From Buchnera aphidicola (Cinara pseudotaxifoliae) (GTDB lineage: Bacteria > Pseudomonadota > Gammaproteobacteria > Enterobacterales > Enterobacteriaceae): 64,000 nt of DNA. Below are positions 38,493 to 48,985 of this stretch, one piece after another (within the stretch, counting starts at the first letter, position 1; each line of letters starts with the position of its first letter). The DNA lies in NCBI RefSeq assembly GCF_900128595.1, contig NZ_LT635893.1, forward strand, positions 310,001-374,000. Reading direction: 5' to 3'. Under the pieces are notes generated by a model. The model saw nothing but the letters and a program-made list of their open reading frames with translations. It ran no database searches and was not told where the DNA came from. The position numbers and the translations under genes are program-made.

Positions 38493-41400
38493 ATGAAATA
38501 TACTTCTTTAGACATGAAAAAAATACCTAATTACGGTATTACTTTAATAGAAGCATCTGCAGGAACCGGAAAAACATCTTCTATTATTATTCTATATCTA
38601 CGTTTACTTTTAAATATTGGCATAAAAAAAACGTACAACAGACCGTTATCTATTTATGAAATATTAGTAGTTACATTCACGGAAGCATCAAAAAATGATT
38701 TAAAAAAAAGATTATACAAAAAAATTTGTCAATTACATTTTTATTGTATTAACGGTAGCAAAAAAAAACATGAATTAATCGATATCATTAAAGATATTCA
38801 AGACATAAAAAAAACTACTCAATTATTAAAATATGCAAAAAAAAATATTAATTCGATCATGATATATACATTACATAGTTTTTTTTTAAATACATTACAT
38901 GAGCAAAAATTTTTATGTAATCAAAAAATACCTAAAAAGATACTTGAAAACATAGAAAAAATACAATTAGAAGCTACAGAAGATTTTTGGAGAAATTATG
39001 TATACGGAGAAAACAAAAATATCGCTGACTTCGTGATAAACAATTGGGCCACTCCGAAAAAATTATTTGACTGTATAAATATTTTTCTTAATCAAAAAAA
39101 CATAAAAAATCATCATAATTTTTCAAAAAAAACCAATTTAAATAAAAAATTTAATGATATTATAAATAAAACTAATAAAACTAAAAATTTTTGGAAAAAA
39201 AATAAAAAAAAAATACAAAATTCGATAATGAATATCGAACAAAACAAAACAACAAACAAACAAAAAAAACTTAAAAAATGGTTTTATCAAATCAATAAAT
39301 GGTCTATAAAAAGCACAAATCGTCATAAAATTCCAAAAATATTAAAAAATATTCAATTTCATAAAATACTATCAAATCAATTACTAAAAAAAAATTCTCC
39401 ATATATTTTCTTTAAAAAAATAGAAAAAATTTTTATAAATTATAATTTATTTTTTAAATACTTTATTTTTATAGCCCTAAAAACAATACCTAAAATAATT
39501 CAAAAAAAAAAAAAAGAAAAAAAAGGATTAGAATTCGATGATTTAAATAAAATCATGTTAAAACAAATTACACTAAAATCATCTATAATAAAAAAAAACA
39601 TCATCAAAAAAAATACAATTACTATAATTGATGAATGTCAAGATATAGATAACACTCAATTTAATATATTTTACAAACTATATAATAACGTACATAATAA
39701 ATCACTGATTTTATTTGGAGATCCTAAACAATCTATATATGGTTTCCGTGGAGCAAATATATTTTTGTATTTAAAAATCAAAAAAAAAATAAATAAACAT
39801 TTTATTTTAAAAAAAAATTTTCGTTCATCTACAAACATAGTAACTGGAATTAATAATTTATTTTCTCGTGTAAAAAAACCATTTATATGGAAAAATATTG
39901 ATTTTCATAATTCATCATCATATTCAAAAAATAAAAAAATTTATTTTTCAGTTAATAAAATCAAACAACCAGCGTTTAATTTTATTGTAAAATATGATGT
40001 TGAAATAACAACTAATGAATATTATTCGTGGATTTCAAAAGAATGCGCTAACTCCATTTATAATTGGTTATCAGATAAATTTAATAAAACGTCACTGATC
40101 AAACTAAAAAATCAAAAAAAACGCCGTATTCAACCTAACGATATAGCTGTTTTAGTAAAAAATAAATATGAAGCTAATTTAATTAAAAAAGAACTGCACA
40201 AAAAAAAAATTAGTTCTATTTATACTTCTCGTAAAAAAAACATTTTTCATACTACAGAAGCACGAGAATTAATGTTAATTATGGATGCAATAATTAATTT
40301 ATCTGATACATTGAAATTTAAAAAATTATTAATGACAAAAATATTTAATATAAGTATACCTAATATTCAGTTAATTAATAATCAAAAATCTATATATTTT
40401 CTTTTGCTACAAAAATTAAAAAAATATTACTTAATATGGAATACTATAAATATTTCAAAAATGATTGCAAAAATAATAATTGATTTTAATTTATTAGAAA
40501 GAAATATGTATATATGTAAAAATAATATTAACATACAAAATATTACTACTATATGTAAAATTCTAGAAGACAAAAACCAAGATATCACAAATAAATTTTT
40601 ATTAGTTGAATGGTTAAAAAAAAAAATTTCGCAGAAGAGTGTGGAAAACAGTGAAATTATTTATACTGAAACAACAAATAGAGCAAATTATGCGGAATCT
40701 GTTAAAATAATCACAATATATAAATCAAAAGGATTAGAATATCCGGTAATATGGATTCCTTTTTTTAGCAAGTTACAGACACTAAAAAACAATTCTGTAT
40801 CCTTAAAAAACACATTATCTGAAGATCTCCGTTTATTATATGTAGCTATAACCAGAAGCATAGTACATTGTACTATAGGTATAGCAGTAATTTCTAGAAA
40901 AAAAAAAATTAACATCAATCATAAAAACTATACAAATTTCCATAATAGTAGTATAGGTTTTTTAATACAAAAAGGAAAAAAAACCAATTTAGATGAGCTA
41001 AAAAAAGAATTGTATAGTATACAAGATCCTGAAATTTTTCAAATAAAATATACATGTAAAATAAAAGGAACGGTTTATAAAAAAAAAGTCATACAAAAAA
41101 ATGATATTGTATACTTAAAATTATTTAAAAATGCAATCAATTCTTGGAATAAAATTAGTTTTTCTAAAATCATAAACAAAAATTTACTTAACAGTAGTCA
41201 TCGCATTTTACCTGTTTTTCAAAAAAAAACGTCTTTATTAAAAAACAATCAATATATATCTTGTAAAAATAACATTCATAAATTTCCTAGAGGAAAAGAA
41301 TATGGATCTTACCTACATAATATTTTTAAAAAAATAAATTTTACCAAAAAAAAAACCATAAAAAAAACTCTTAACCGATTAAATTATTTATTATTGTCTG

Positions 41401-41981
41401 AAACATGGATTAATAAATTATATACTTGGATATGTAACTTTATATCAAAACCATTATACAAAAATTATTTAATTTTAAATCAGTTAAAAACTACAGAATA
41501 TCAAAAAGAAGTTCGTTTCACCTTACCGATAAAAAAAAACATTGATATAGAAAAATTAAATTATATTATTAAAAATTTTGATCCATTATCAAAAAAATGT
41601 ACAAATATTAAATTTGAAAATATCTCGGGTATACTTACTGGAATCATAGATTTTATTTTTTTATGGAATAAAAAATACTATATTATTGATTATAAATCCA
41701 ATTGGTTAGGACCTAATCATGCTTATTATACTCATAAAAATTTTCAAAATGAAATAATTAAATATCGTTATGATATACAATATCAGTTATATAGTTTAGC
41801 AATGCATCGTTATTTAAAATTAACAATCAAAGATTACAACTATAAAATCCATTTTGGAGGAATGTTCTATTTATTTTTAAGAGCTTTTGATGAAAAAAAC
41901 GATTCTAAAGTTTATTTTATCAAACCTAATTATCCATTAATACATAACTTAGATAAATTATTACACGGAAATTTTATATGA
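38493..41981 (+). CDS. recB: Exonuclease V beta subunit RecB
   Basis: 3'-5' helicase and the only nuclease of RecBCD. It has 1162 residues (E. coli 1180). Helicase motif I is EASAGTGKTSS near residue 20, motif II IIDECQDIDNTQF, motif III FGDPKQSIYGFRGANI. Motif V/VI regions are YKSKGLEYPVIWIP and LLYVAITRS. The C-terminal nuclease keeps GSYLHNIFKK (metal His), GIIDFIF and YYIIDYKSNWLG with the Asp-x-Lys pair near 1065. The stop TGA overlaps the recD ATG (ATGA), implying coupled translation. Confidence 0.97.
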   Translation: MKYTSLDMKKIPNYGITLIEASAGTGKTSSIIILYLRLLLNIGIKKTYNRPLSIYEILVVTFTEASKNDLKKRLYKKICQLHFYCINGSKKKHELIDIIKDIQDIKKTTQLLKYAKKNINSIMIYTLHSFFLNTLHEQKFLCNQKIPKKILENIEKIQLEATEDFWRNYVYGENKNIADFVINNWATPKKLFDCINIFLNQKNIKNHHNFSKKTNLNKKFNDIINKTNKTKNFWKKNKKKIQNSIMNIEQNKTTNKQKKLKKWFYQINKWSIKSTNRHKIPKILKNIQFHKILSNQLLKKNSPYIFFKKIEKIFINYNLFFKYFIFIALKTIPKIIQKKKKEKKGLEFDDLNKIMLKQITLKSSIIKKNIIKKNTITIIDECQDIDNTQFNIFYKLYNNVHNKSLILFGDPKQSIYGFRGANIFLYLKIKKKINKHFILKKNFRSSTNIVTGINNLFSRVKKPFIWKNIDFHNSSSYSKNKKIYFSVNKIKQPAFNFIVKYDVEITTNEYYSWISKECANSIYNWLSDKFNKTSLIKLKNQKKRRIQPNDIAVLVKNKYEANLIKKELHKKKISSIYTSRKKNIFHTTEARELMLIMDAIINLSDTLKFKKLLMTKIFNISIPNIQLINNQKSIYFLLLQKLKKYYLIWNTINISKMIAKIIIDFNLLERNMYICKNNINIQNITTICKILEDKNQDITNKFLLVEWLKKKISQKSVENSEIIYTETTNRANYAESVKIITIYKSKGLEYPVIWIPFFSKLQTLKNNSVSLKNTLSEDLRLLYVAITRSIVHCTIGIAVISRKKKININHKNYTNFHNSSIGFLIQKGKKTNLDELKKELYSIQDPEIFQIKYTCKIKGTVYKKKVIQKNDIVYLKLFKNAINSWNKISFSKIINKNLLNSSHRILPVFQKKTSLLKNNQYISCKNNIHKFPRGKEYGSYLHNIFKKINFTKKKTIKKTLNRLNYLLLSETWINKLYTWICNFISKPLYKNYLILNQLKTTEYQKEVRFTLPIKKNIDIEKLNYIIKNFDPLSKKCTNIKFENISGILTGIIDFIFLWNKKYYIIDYKSNWLGPNHAYYTHKNFQNEIIKYRYDIQYQLYSLAMHRYLKLTIKDYNYKIHFGGMFYLFLRAFDEKNDSKVYFIKPNYPLIHNLDKLLHGNFI

Positions 41982-43783
41982 TATCTCAAAATAAAAAGAA
42001 ATTTTTTAGAATAATCAATAAAGCAAAAATTAACAATAAAATTTTTTGTATAAACTTTTATTTTTGTTTTCATGAAAACTTTTTAAATACTGCACCAGAA
42101 GTGATATTAGTACTGTTATTTTTAAGTCAATCACTACATTCTGGGCATACATGTATACCAATAAAGATATTCCAAAAAAATAAATCATTTTCAAAAAAAA
42201 ACGATTTATTTTTTAAATTATTTCAATTGGTAATTGAAGACAATCAGAACTGGTTTGATATTGTTATTGATAGTAACTTATGTAGTAACGGAGTGCGCAA
42301 AACCCCTTTAGTTTTAGAAAGAAAATATTTATATATATATAAATATTGGTATTCTAAAACCAAAATATTTGAATTTATTTATCATCAAAGTTTAAAATTT
42401 AATACTACAAATCTAAAAAAATACATAAAACTAATAAAAAAAATCTGTCCAAAAAAAATTGATGACAGTCAAGTTATAGCGATTCAAACAGCATTATTAA
42501 ACAAGATATGTTTTATTATTGGAGGACCAGGAACAGGAAAAACCAGTATATTAGCATATTTAGTTTTAATTTTAATTAAAAGTACCAAAAAAAAAATTAA
42601 TATTCAGTTATCAGCATCAACAGGAAAAGCTGCTGCTAGATTAACTCAATCAATATATTATATTTTAAATAAAAAAAACATGAATAAATGTGAAAAATTA
42701 TCATATCCTAAAATAGGAGTAACTATTCATAGTTTATTTAATGTTCAAAAAGAAACTAATCAGTGCAATCATAATTATATAAAACCTTATAAAAAATTAG
42801 ATGTATTGATTATAGATGAATGCTCTATGATAGATTTAAACATGATGGATATTATCATTACTAATATAAAAAAAAAAACAAAAATAATATTTGTAGGAGA
42901 TATTAATCAATTACCTCCCGTAGAAAACGGATTTGTTTTAAAAGAAATATGTAATACTGAACATCAAAAATCTTTTAAAAATGTACAGTTGAATAAATTT
43001 AATAATATAAATAATCAAGTAAAAAAAAAACAATATATTGCTATTTTAACAAAAAAATATAGATTTATTAAAAATTCAAAACTCGCCGCTCTTATTCACT
43101 TGTTAGAAAAAAAAAAATATTATAGTATATTAAATTTCTATAATAAAAAATATTCAGATATTATATGGAAATCATTAAAAAAACCATCCGAATATTTTAA
43201 TATGCTATATAAAATAAAAAAATATTATGAAAAATATATACAATTTCTTAAAAAAAATTCTGATCCTAAAAAAATAATTCAAAAATTTAATAAATATCAA
43301 ATCCTATGTGCAATAAAAAAAGGAATTTATGGGACAAAAAAAATAAATGAATATCTAGACAAATGTTTTTTTTATGAAAAACAAAAAAAAAATCAAAAAA
43401 AAAATTTTTTTTATCATGGAAAACCATTATTAATCAAAAAAAATAATATTTCTCTAGGATTAATGAATGGAAATATTGGAATATGTTTGTTCATAAAAAA
43501 AAAAATAAAAGTATATTTTATTCTTCCAAATCAAAAAATTCATATAATTGATCCATATATACTTTTAGATTATGATACTGCATGGTGCATCACTATACAT
43601 AAGTCTCAAGGATCAGAGTATTCTTCTGTTCAAATTATTATTCCTAATAATTTTTATTCAATATTATCAAAAGAATTATTTTATACCGCTATTACCCGAG
43701 CAAAAAAAAAAGTTACTCTATACGCTAATATACGTACGATAAAATTTATGATAAGAAATCAAAAAAAATATATTACAGATTAA
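41978..43783 (+). CDS. recD: Exonuclease V alpha subunit RecD
   Basis: 5'-3' superfamily 1B helicase subunit of RecBCD. It has 601 residues (E. coli 608). Walker A CFIIGGPGTGKTSILAYL near residue 180, then SASTGKAAARLTQS, motif II LIIDECSMIDLNMM, motif III FVGDINQLPPVENG and the late motifs ITIHKSQGSEYSSV and FYTAITRAKKKV. The start overlaps recB by 4 bp. The initiator tRNA gene lies just downstream on the other strand. Confidence 0.97.
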   Translation: MISQNKKKFFRIINKAKINNKIFCINFYFCFHENFLNTAPEVILVLLFLSQSLHSGHTCIPIKIFQKNKSFSKKNDLFFKLFQLVIEDNQNWFDIVIDSNLCSNGVRKTPLVLERKYLYIYKYWYSKTKIFEFIYHQSLKFNTTNLKKYIKLIKKICPKKIDDSQVIAIQTALLNKICFIIGGPGTGKTSILAYLVLILIKSTKKKINIQLSASTGKAAARLTQSIYYILNKKNMNKCEKLSYPKIGVTIHSLFNVQKETNQCNHNYIKPYKKLDVLIIDECSMIDLNMMDIIITNIKKKTKIIFVGDINQLPPVENGFVLKEICNTEHQKSFKNVQLNKFNNINNQVKKKQYIAILTKKYRFIKNSKLAALIHLLEKKKYYSILNFYNKKYSDIIWKSLKKPSEYFNMLYKIKKYYEKYIQFLKKNSDPKKIIQKFNKYQILCAIKKGIYGTKKINEYLDKCFFYEKQKKNQKKNFFYHGKPLLIKKNNISLGLMNGNIGICLFIKKKIKVYFILPNQKIHIIDPYILLDYDTAWCITIHKSQGSEYSSVQIIIPNNFYSILSKELFYTAITRAKKKVTLYANIRTIKFMIRNQKKYITD

Positions 43784-43821
43784 ATAAAAATTTTTATAAT
43801 TAAATTTATAATTAAAAATTA

Positions 43822-43898
<77 letters not shown>

Positions 43899-44089
43899 AT
43901 CAATTTTTAATATTATAACATAAAAAGAATTATATACAACCTTTTTATAGAAATATTTAATTTAAAATAAAATTATAAAATTAATGATCTCTATTATAGA
44001 ATACAAATATACAAAATATAATATTAATTATTTTTATATTTACAAAAATAATCAAAAAAAATATTTAAAAAATTACAGAGAAATTCATT

Positions 44090-44515
44090 ATGATTCCTTT
44101 AAAAAGAAGAAAAGCAAGAGAATTAGCAATTCAAGCGATTTACGCCTGGCAAATTTCTAAAAATACGGTTATATCAGAAATCATAAAATATGTCATTCAT
44201 CAAAATAAAAATTGTTTGTTAGATACACAGTATTGTAGTGAAGTAGTTTTTGGAGTTATTAGAAATGTTCATGATTTAGATAATGTTATTAAATTACATA
44301 TATCTCAAAAAAACATCAGAGTAGATCCTATTGAACAGTCTATATTGAGATTATCTGCTCATGAAATTATACAAAGAACAGATATCCCATACAAGGTAAT
44401 TATTAATGAAGGAATAGAATTAGCAAAAATATTTGGATCAAGTAAAAGTCATAAATTTATCAACGGTGTTTTAGATAAAATTATCAATGAAAAAAATAAC
44501 ATCAAATATACCTAA
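44090..44515 (+). CDS. nusB: Transcription antitermination factor NusB
   Basis: NusB with S10 (NusE) binds boxA RNA and allows full rRNA operon transcription; it also helps 30S assembly. It has 141 residues (E. coli 139). The all-helical family blocks RRKARELAIQAIYAWQ, VDPIEQSILRLSAHEI, IPYKVIINEGIELAKIFG and KFINGVLDKI are present. AGAGA lies before the ATG. In E. coli ribH precedes and thiL follows; neither is here. Confidence 0.96.
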   Translation: MIPLKRRKARELAIQAIYAWQISKNTVISEIIKYVIHQNKNCLLDTQYCSEVVFGVIRNVHDLDNVIKLHISQKNIRVDPIEQSILRLSAHEIIQRTDIPYKVIINEGIELAKIFGSSKSHKFINGVLDKIINEKNNIKYT

Positions 44516-44787
44516 AAATATAAAAATAAAAAAAGTTAAAAACAATAAAAATTTATATATTAAATTTTAGATTCACTAGTTACAAAAATTTTCTATGTAT
44601 TATAAAAATTTAACTATTATCAATTTTTATAAATAAAAATTTTCAAAAAAAAATTTCAATAAATAATCATAACCATATAGAACGTATGTCTTAATATAAA
44701 TCACTAAAAAATCTTATAGTATTATTCATACCTATTCTAAATATATTAATTAAATTAAATGCTTTATTTATTATGTGAGAAACTAAA

Positions 44788-45054
44788 ATGAAAAAATGGA
44801 ATAAAAAATTTGCACAATCTATTGCAAATAAATTAAAAATCAATTTAAATACAAATCACTGGAATATTATTTTTTGTATGCGAGATTTTTATAAAAAATA
44901 TAATATTACACCTTCAACTAGAATGTTGTTAACATATATGAAAAAAAAAAACATATTTTTGACTAGTCAAGATTTATTTATCCTTTTTCCAAAAGGATTC
45001 ATGAAATATGCTAGTCAAATATCTGGATTACCAGCCAACAGCAACTGTTTTTGA
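44788..45054 (+). CDS. tusE: Sulfur relay protein TusE, N-terminally short
   Basis: TusE accepts persulfide from TusBCD and delivers it to MnmA for s2U34 of tRNA. It has 88 residues against 109. HWNIIFCMRDFYKKYNITP matches E. coli HWEVVRFVRDFYLEFNTSP, and LFPKGFMKYASQISGLPAN leads to the essential penultimate Cys in NSNCF. About 20 N-terminal residues, including the usual D-x-x-G-Y-L, are missing; I found no shifted frame upstream that supplies them. GTGAGA precedes the ATG. The end overlaps cyoE by 27 bp. The stop is TGA. Confidence 0.88.
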   Translation: MKKWNKKFAQSIANKLKINLNTNHWNIIFCMRDFYKKYNITPSTRMLLTYMKKKNIFLTSQDLFILFPKGFMKYASQISGLPANSNCF

Positions 45055-45984
45055 AAAATATCCATTAACAAAATTTAAAGATAAAACAATACTAATAAAA
45101 AAAATTATAAAAATAGATAAAAAAAACATAATTCGAGACCATTTTTTATGAGAAAAAAAATAATTCTCGTTCATAAAAGAAAATAATAACCAACAAAAAA
45201 CGCATATGTTTATATGTAAACAACTTGAAAAAAATATATAATCAAAATAATACAACAATAAATTTAATAAAAAAACACTCGTAATACAAACAGATATACA
45301 TAATTTCGTATATTTAATACCATATATCTTTGGAATAGTAGGAATATTTGCATTTGTATAATCTTTATATCGGTATAATAAAATAGAACAAGCATGAGCT
45401 ATTTGCCAAAAAACAAACATAAAAAATAAAATCATACAACATCTGTCAAATGTATTACTTACAGATACATAACCTATAATTGGTGGCAAGGAACCGGATA
45501 TACTACCTATCAATACAGAATAACATGATTTTTTTTTTAACCATAAAGAATAAAGAATTACATAAAAAAATATTCCTACTATTGATATAATCGTACATAA
45601 AAAACTTATATATTTAAAAAATATATATAAACCAAGACAACACAAAAACAGAGCTAGCATGAATAAAATAAACAACAGTTCATTACTAGCATGAATACAT
45701 AAAATCCGGTTTTTTGTGCGATTCATTTTTTTATCTAGCTTTCTATCAATAATATTATTAAAAATACACGATGAAGAAATTATACAAATCATTCCTAATA
45801 TTACTTTTAAAAATAATATTTTTAATAATTCTCCACGAGAAGCTAAAAAAAAACCACCCGACAAACTAATTATATTACCTAAAATAATCCCCGGTTTTAT
45901 TAATTCAAATATTTGTGTTATCTTGTATTTTTTTATAAAAAAAAAAAATTTTAATATTAATGATTTAAATGATCGAAAATCCAT
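45028..45984 (-). CDS. cyoE: Protoheme IX farnesyltransferase (heme O synthase)
   Basis: Polytopic membrane enzyme adding a farnesyl group to heme B to give the heme O used by the cyo oxidase. It has 318 residues (E. coli 296). The first Asp-rich motif is NNIIDRKLDKKMNRTKNR, nearly as in E. coli. The second, around FWQIAHACSILLYRYKDY, keeps KDY but has Ala where E. coli has Pro before His. About seven to nine hydrophobic helices are present. AGGA precedes the ATG. It overlaps cyoD by 28 bp and its tail overlaps tusE on the other strand by 27 bp; the last residues may be read-through after loss of an older stop. Confidence 0.93.
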   Translation of the reverse strand: MDFRSFKSLILKFFFFIKKYKITQIFELIKPGIILGNIISLSGGFFLASRGELLKILFLKVILGMICIISSSCIFNNIIDRKLDKKMNRTKNRILCIHASNELLFILFMLALFLCCLGLYIFFKYISFLCTIISIVGIFFYVILYSLWLKKKSCYSVLIGSISGSLPPIIGYVSVSNTFDRCCMILFFMFVFWQIAHACSILLYRYKDYTNANIPTIPKIYGIKYTKLCISVCITSVFLLNLLLYYFDYIFFSSCLHINICVFCWLLFSFMNENYFFSHKKWSRIMFFLSIFIIFFISIVLSLNFVNGYFSKTVAVGW

Positions 45985-46280
45985 AAAGATCCTATAGTAA
46001 TAATACTAATAATTATACTCATAAATATTAGAGATGATATAATAAAAATATTTTTTTTTAAAAAACGCATACCTAAAAAATATCTAAAATAAAAAAAAAC
46101 TTGTGCGCTAACCAACAAAAAACAAAAATGTTTGTAATGATAATAAGAAGAAAAAAATTTAGTTAAAACAAAACAATATATCCCTGCAAAAAAAGAAGAC
46201 AATAAAAAACCAAAAAAAAATTTTTTTTTTATAAAAAACATGATTTTTTTCATAAAATTATCTTTCGTTTTTGTAAACAT
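45957..46280 (-). CDS. cyoD: Cytochrome bo oxidase subunit IV
   Basis: Small three-helix subunit that helps Cu(B) assembly in subunit I. It has 107 residues (E. coli 109). The last helix IITIGSLWIFDHLNH matches E. coli VVGSIWIMWNLNY. The middle E. coli segment HLVCFLHMN reads YFRYFLGMR here, so the His residues are lost. AAGG precedes the ATG. Position in cyoABCDE supports the call. Confidence 0.9.
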   Translation of the reverse strand: MFTKTKDNFMKKIMFFIKKKFFFGFLLSSFFAGIYCFVLTKFFSSYYHYKHFCFLLVSAQVFFYFRYFLGMRFLKKNIFIISSLIFMSIIISIITIGSLWIFDHLNH

Positions 46281-46317
46281 TATTAATACCTTGTTAATAT
46301 CAAATATCTTTGATTTA

Positions 46318-46902
46318 TTATTTTAAATATACACACGCAATTAATATTGTCCATATAATATCTAAAAAATGCCAAAACAAACAAAAACAAATTACCGAAG
46401 TATTTACAAAACTAGAAAAACCAAAAACAAAAATTTGACTAATCAAAACTAATATCCATAACAATCCTAATATAATATGTAAACTATGTGCCCCCAAAAC
46501 AACAAAAAAAGAAGATAAATAACCATTAGAAATAGGATAAAAACCTTTTTCTAGAATCTGCAAAAACTCTAAAACTTCCAAACCTAAAAAAATACTTCCT
46601 AAAACTAGAGTAGATAACAAAGAAATCACAACATATTTTTTTGAACATTTTTTCAAAAAATGTTTTGTTAAACTACAAAAAAAAGAACTACATAATAAAA
46701 CAAATGTTTCTAAAAAAATCATAGGTCTAGAAAATAAATTATTTTCTTTTAAAAAATCATTGTATCCGTGTCGCGACATTATGATATGTACAATAAATAA
46801 TATTGAAAAAATAATACAATCACTCATTAAATAAATCCACATACCAAAAATATTTTTATTTTCTAATGAAAAATATGAAATATTTCTTTTTTTTTTGTTC
46901 AC
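46318..46902 (-). CDS. cyoC: Cytochrome bo oxidase subunit III
   Basis: Five-helix membrane subunit of the proton-pumping quinol oxidase. It has 194 residues (E. coli 204). FGMWIYLMSDCIIFSILF matches the E. coli first helix, and GAHSLHIILGLLWILVL and CLFWHFLDIIWTILIACVY are diagnostic. The start is a GTG at 46902 with AGGGA before it. An A10 run follows the second codon and is in frame here, a useful contrast to the broken A10 genes. Confidence 0.95.
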   Translation of the reverse strand: MNKKKRNISYFSLENKNIFGMWIYLMSDCIIFSILFIVHIIMSRHGYNDFLKENNLFSRPMIFLETFVLLCSSFFCSLTKHFLKKCSKKYVVISLLSTLVLGSIFLGLEVLEFLQILEKGFYPISNGYLSSFFVVLGAHSLHIILGLLWILVLISQIFVFGFSSFVNTSVICFCLFWHFLDIIWTILIACVYLK

Positions 46903-46959
46903 TTGTAATCCCTATATAAAATTCATGTTTTTTCTATATAAAAGTCACTAATTAAAAAC

Positions 46960-48915
46960 TTATTTTTCTACATCAAGAAGCATATTTTTTGAAATAATAT
47001 ATCCTTTATCTATTTTAAAAGACATATAAAAAATGCTAAAAAAAACACTAATCAATGAAAACAACACTAACCACCAAATATGCCATACCATAGAAAAACC
47101 TAATATTGTAGTAAACATGCTAATAACTATACCCATATAGGTATTATTCGGCATATGAATAGATTTAGAAACATTTTTTTTAATACAACTTTTGTTTTCA
47201 TATTTTTCGTACCAAAAGTTATCTATTTTTTTAATAATAGGTATACTAGAAAAATTATATACAGGAGGAGGAGATGGAATAGACCACTCTAATGTTCTTC
47301 CATTCCAAGGATCTCCATTAATATCTTTATACTCACAAGAATGTCGATTCTTAATAGATACAAACAGTTGAATTAACTGACACACAACACCTAATAAAAT
47401 TATAAACGCACCTATAGTTGAAATTGTTAACAAAAAATGATATTCATTATCAATATTTTGACTCAATCTACGCGTCATACCCATACATCCTAATATATAT
47501 AAAGGAATAAATGCTACAAAAAAACCAACAATCCAAAAAACAAAAGAAACTTTACCCCAATATTCATTTAATTTAAAACCAAAAATTTTAGGAAACCAAT
47601 AAGTTATACCGGCAAAACAACCAAAAACAACACCCCCTATAATAACATTATGAAAGTGAGCTACTAAGAACAAACTATTATGAAATACAAAATCTATTGA
47701 TGGTATTGACAACAATACTCCTGCCATACCTCCAATGGTAAAACTAATTAAAAATCCTATTGTCCACAGCATAGAAGAATGAAATTGAATCCGGCCACGA
47801 TACATAGTAAATAACCAGTTAAATATTTTTACTCCAGTAGGAACAGCAATGATCATAGTAGTAATACTAAAAAAAGAATTTACATCAGCTCCTGAACCCA
47901 TAGTAAAAAAATGATGCAACCATACTAAAAAAGATAAAATCGTAATAACAATAGTAGCCCATATTAAAGAAACATAACCAAACAAAGATTTTCTAGAAAA
48001 TGTAGATACAATTTCTGAAAAAACACCAAATATTGGTAATATCAATATATAAACTTCTGGATGTCCCCATATCCATATTAAATTAACATACATCATCATA
48101 TTTCCACCCATATCATTAGTAAAAAAGTGAAAACCAGCATATCGATCTAATGATAAAAATGTCAACGTAATAAATAAAACTGGAAAAGATATCAGTATAA
48201 GAATATTAGTACATAGTGCTGTCCAAGTAAAAACTGGTAATTTAAACATTGTCATTCCCGGAGCACGAAAATTAATAATTGTTACTATAAAATTAATCGC
48301 TGTTAAAATAGTACCAAGACCTGAAATTTGTAAAATCCAAATCCAGTAATCTACACCTACTCCTGGACTATATTCAATTCCTGATAAAGGAGGATAACCT
48401 AACCAACCGGTCTTAGCAAATTCACCAATTCCTAAAGATAACATCATTAAAATCACTGAACTAGCTGTTAACCAAAAACTTAGATTATTTAAAAAAGGAA
48501 AAGCTAAATCTCTTGCACCGATTTGCAAAGGAACAACAAAATTCATTAATCCAATAACTAATGGCATAGCGACAAAAAAAATCATAATTACACCATGAGC
48601 TGTAAATATTTGATCATAATGATTAGCAGGAAAAATACTTACATGATTTGGTAAAGAAGAAAAAAATTGTTGTAGACGCATCATTATAGCATCCGAAAAA
48701 CCCCTAAAAAACATAATAAAAGCTAATACAAAATACATAACAGCAATTTTTTTATGATCAACTGAAGTAAACCATTGATTCCATAAATAACTCCACTTTT
48801 TTAAATATGTAATATACATACATATAGTTACCAAAAACAAAACAATTGCAATACATGTAATCATAATAATTGGTTCATGAATAGGTATAGCATGAATAGT
48901 TAATTTTCCAAACAT
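46960..48915 (-). CDS. cyoB: Cytochrome bo oxidase subunit I
   Basis: Catalytic subunit that holds heme b, heme o3 and Cu(B), reduces O2 to water and pumps protons. It has 651 residues (E. coli 663). The quinone site Arg71 and Asp75 ([12 protein letters not shown]) and His99 are present. Low-spin heme His107 is in [11 protein letters not shown]. Cu(B) and Tyr are in [14 protein letters not shown], with LHHFFTMG and the heme pair in HFHNVIIGG. The proton-channel Glu in GHPEV is kept. All key residues are intact. AAGG precedes the ATG. Confidence 0.98.
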   Translation of the reverse strand: MFGKLTIHAIPIHEPIIMITCIAIVLFLVTICMYITYLKKWSYLWNQWFTSVDHKKIAVMYFVLAFIMFFRGFSDAIMMRLQQFFSSLPNHVSIFPANHYDQIFTAHGVIMIFFVAMPLVIGLMNFVVPLQIGARDLAFPFLNNLSFWLTASSVILMMLSLGIGEFAKTGWLGYPPLSGIEYSPGVGVDYWIWILQISGLGTILTAINFIVTIINFRAPGMTMFKLPVFTWTALCTNILILISFPVLFITLTFLSLDRYAGFHFFTNDMGGNMMMYVNLIWIWGHPEVYILILPIFGVFSEIVSTFSRKSLFGYVSLIWATIVITILSFLVWLHHFFTMGSGADVNSFFSITTMIIAVPTGVKIFNWLFTMYRGRIQFHSSMLWTIGFLISFTIGGMAGVLLSIPSIDFVFHNSLFLVAHFHNVIIGGVVFGCFAGITYWFPKIFGFKLNEYWGKVSFVFWIVGFFVAFIPLYILGCMGMTRRLSQNIDNEYHFLLTISTIGAFIILLGVVCQLIQLFVSIKNRHSCEYKDINGDPWNGRTLEWSIPSPPPVYNFSSIPIIKKIDNFWYEKYENKSCIKKNVSKSIHMPNNTYMGIVISMFTTILGFSMVWHIWWLVLFSLISVFFSIFYMSFKIDKGYIISKNMLLDVEK

Positions 48916-48985
48916 TATTATTTACCTTCAAATATAAAATATATACAACATCAATTATTTTTATTAATAAAAACCTTAACAATCA

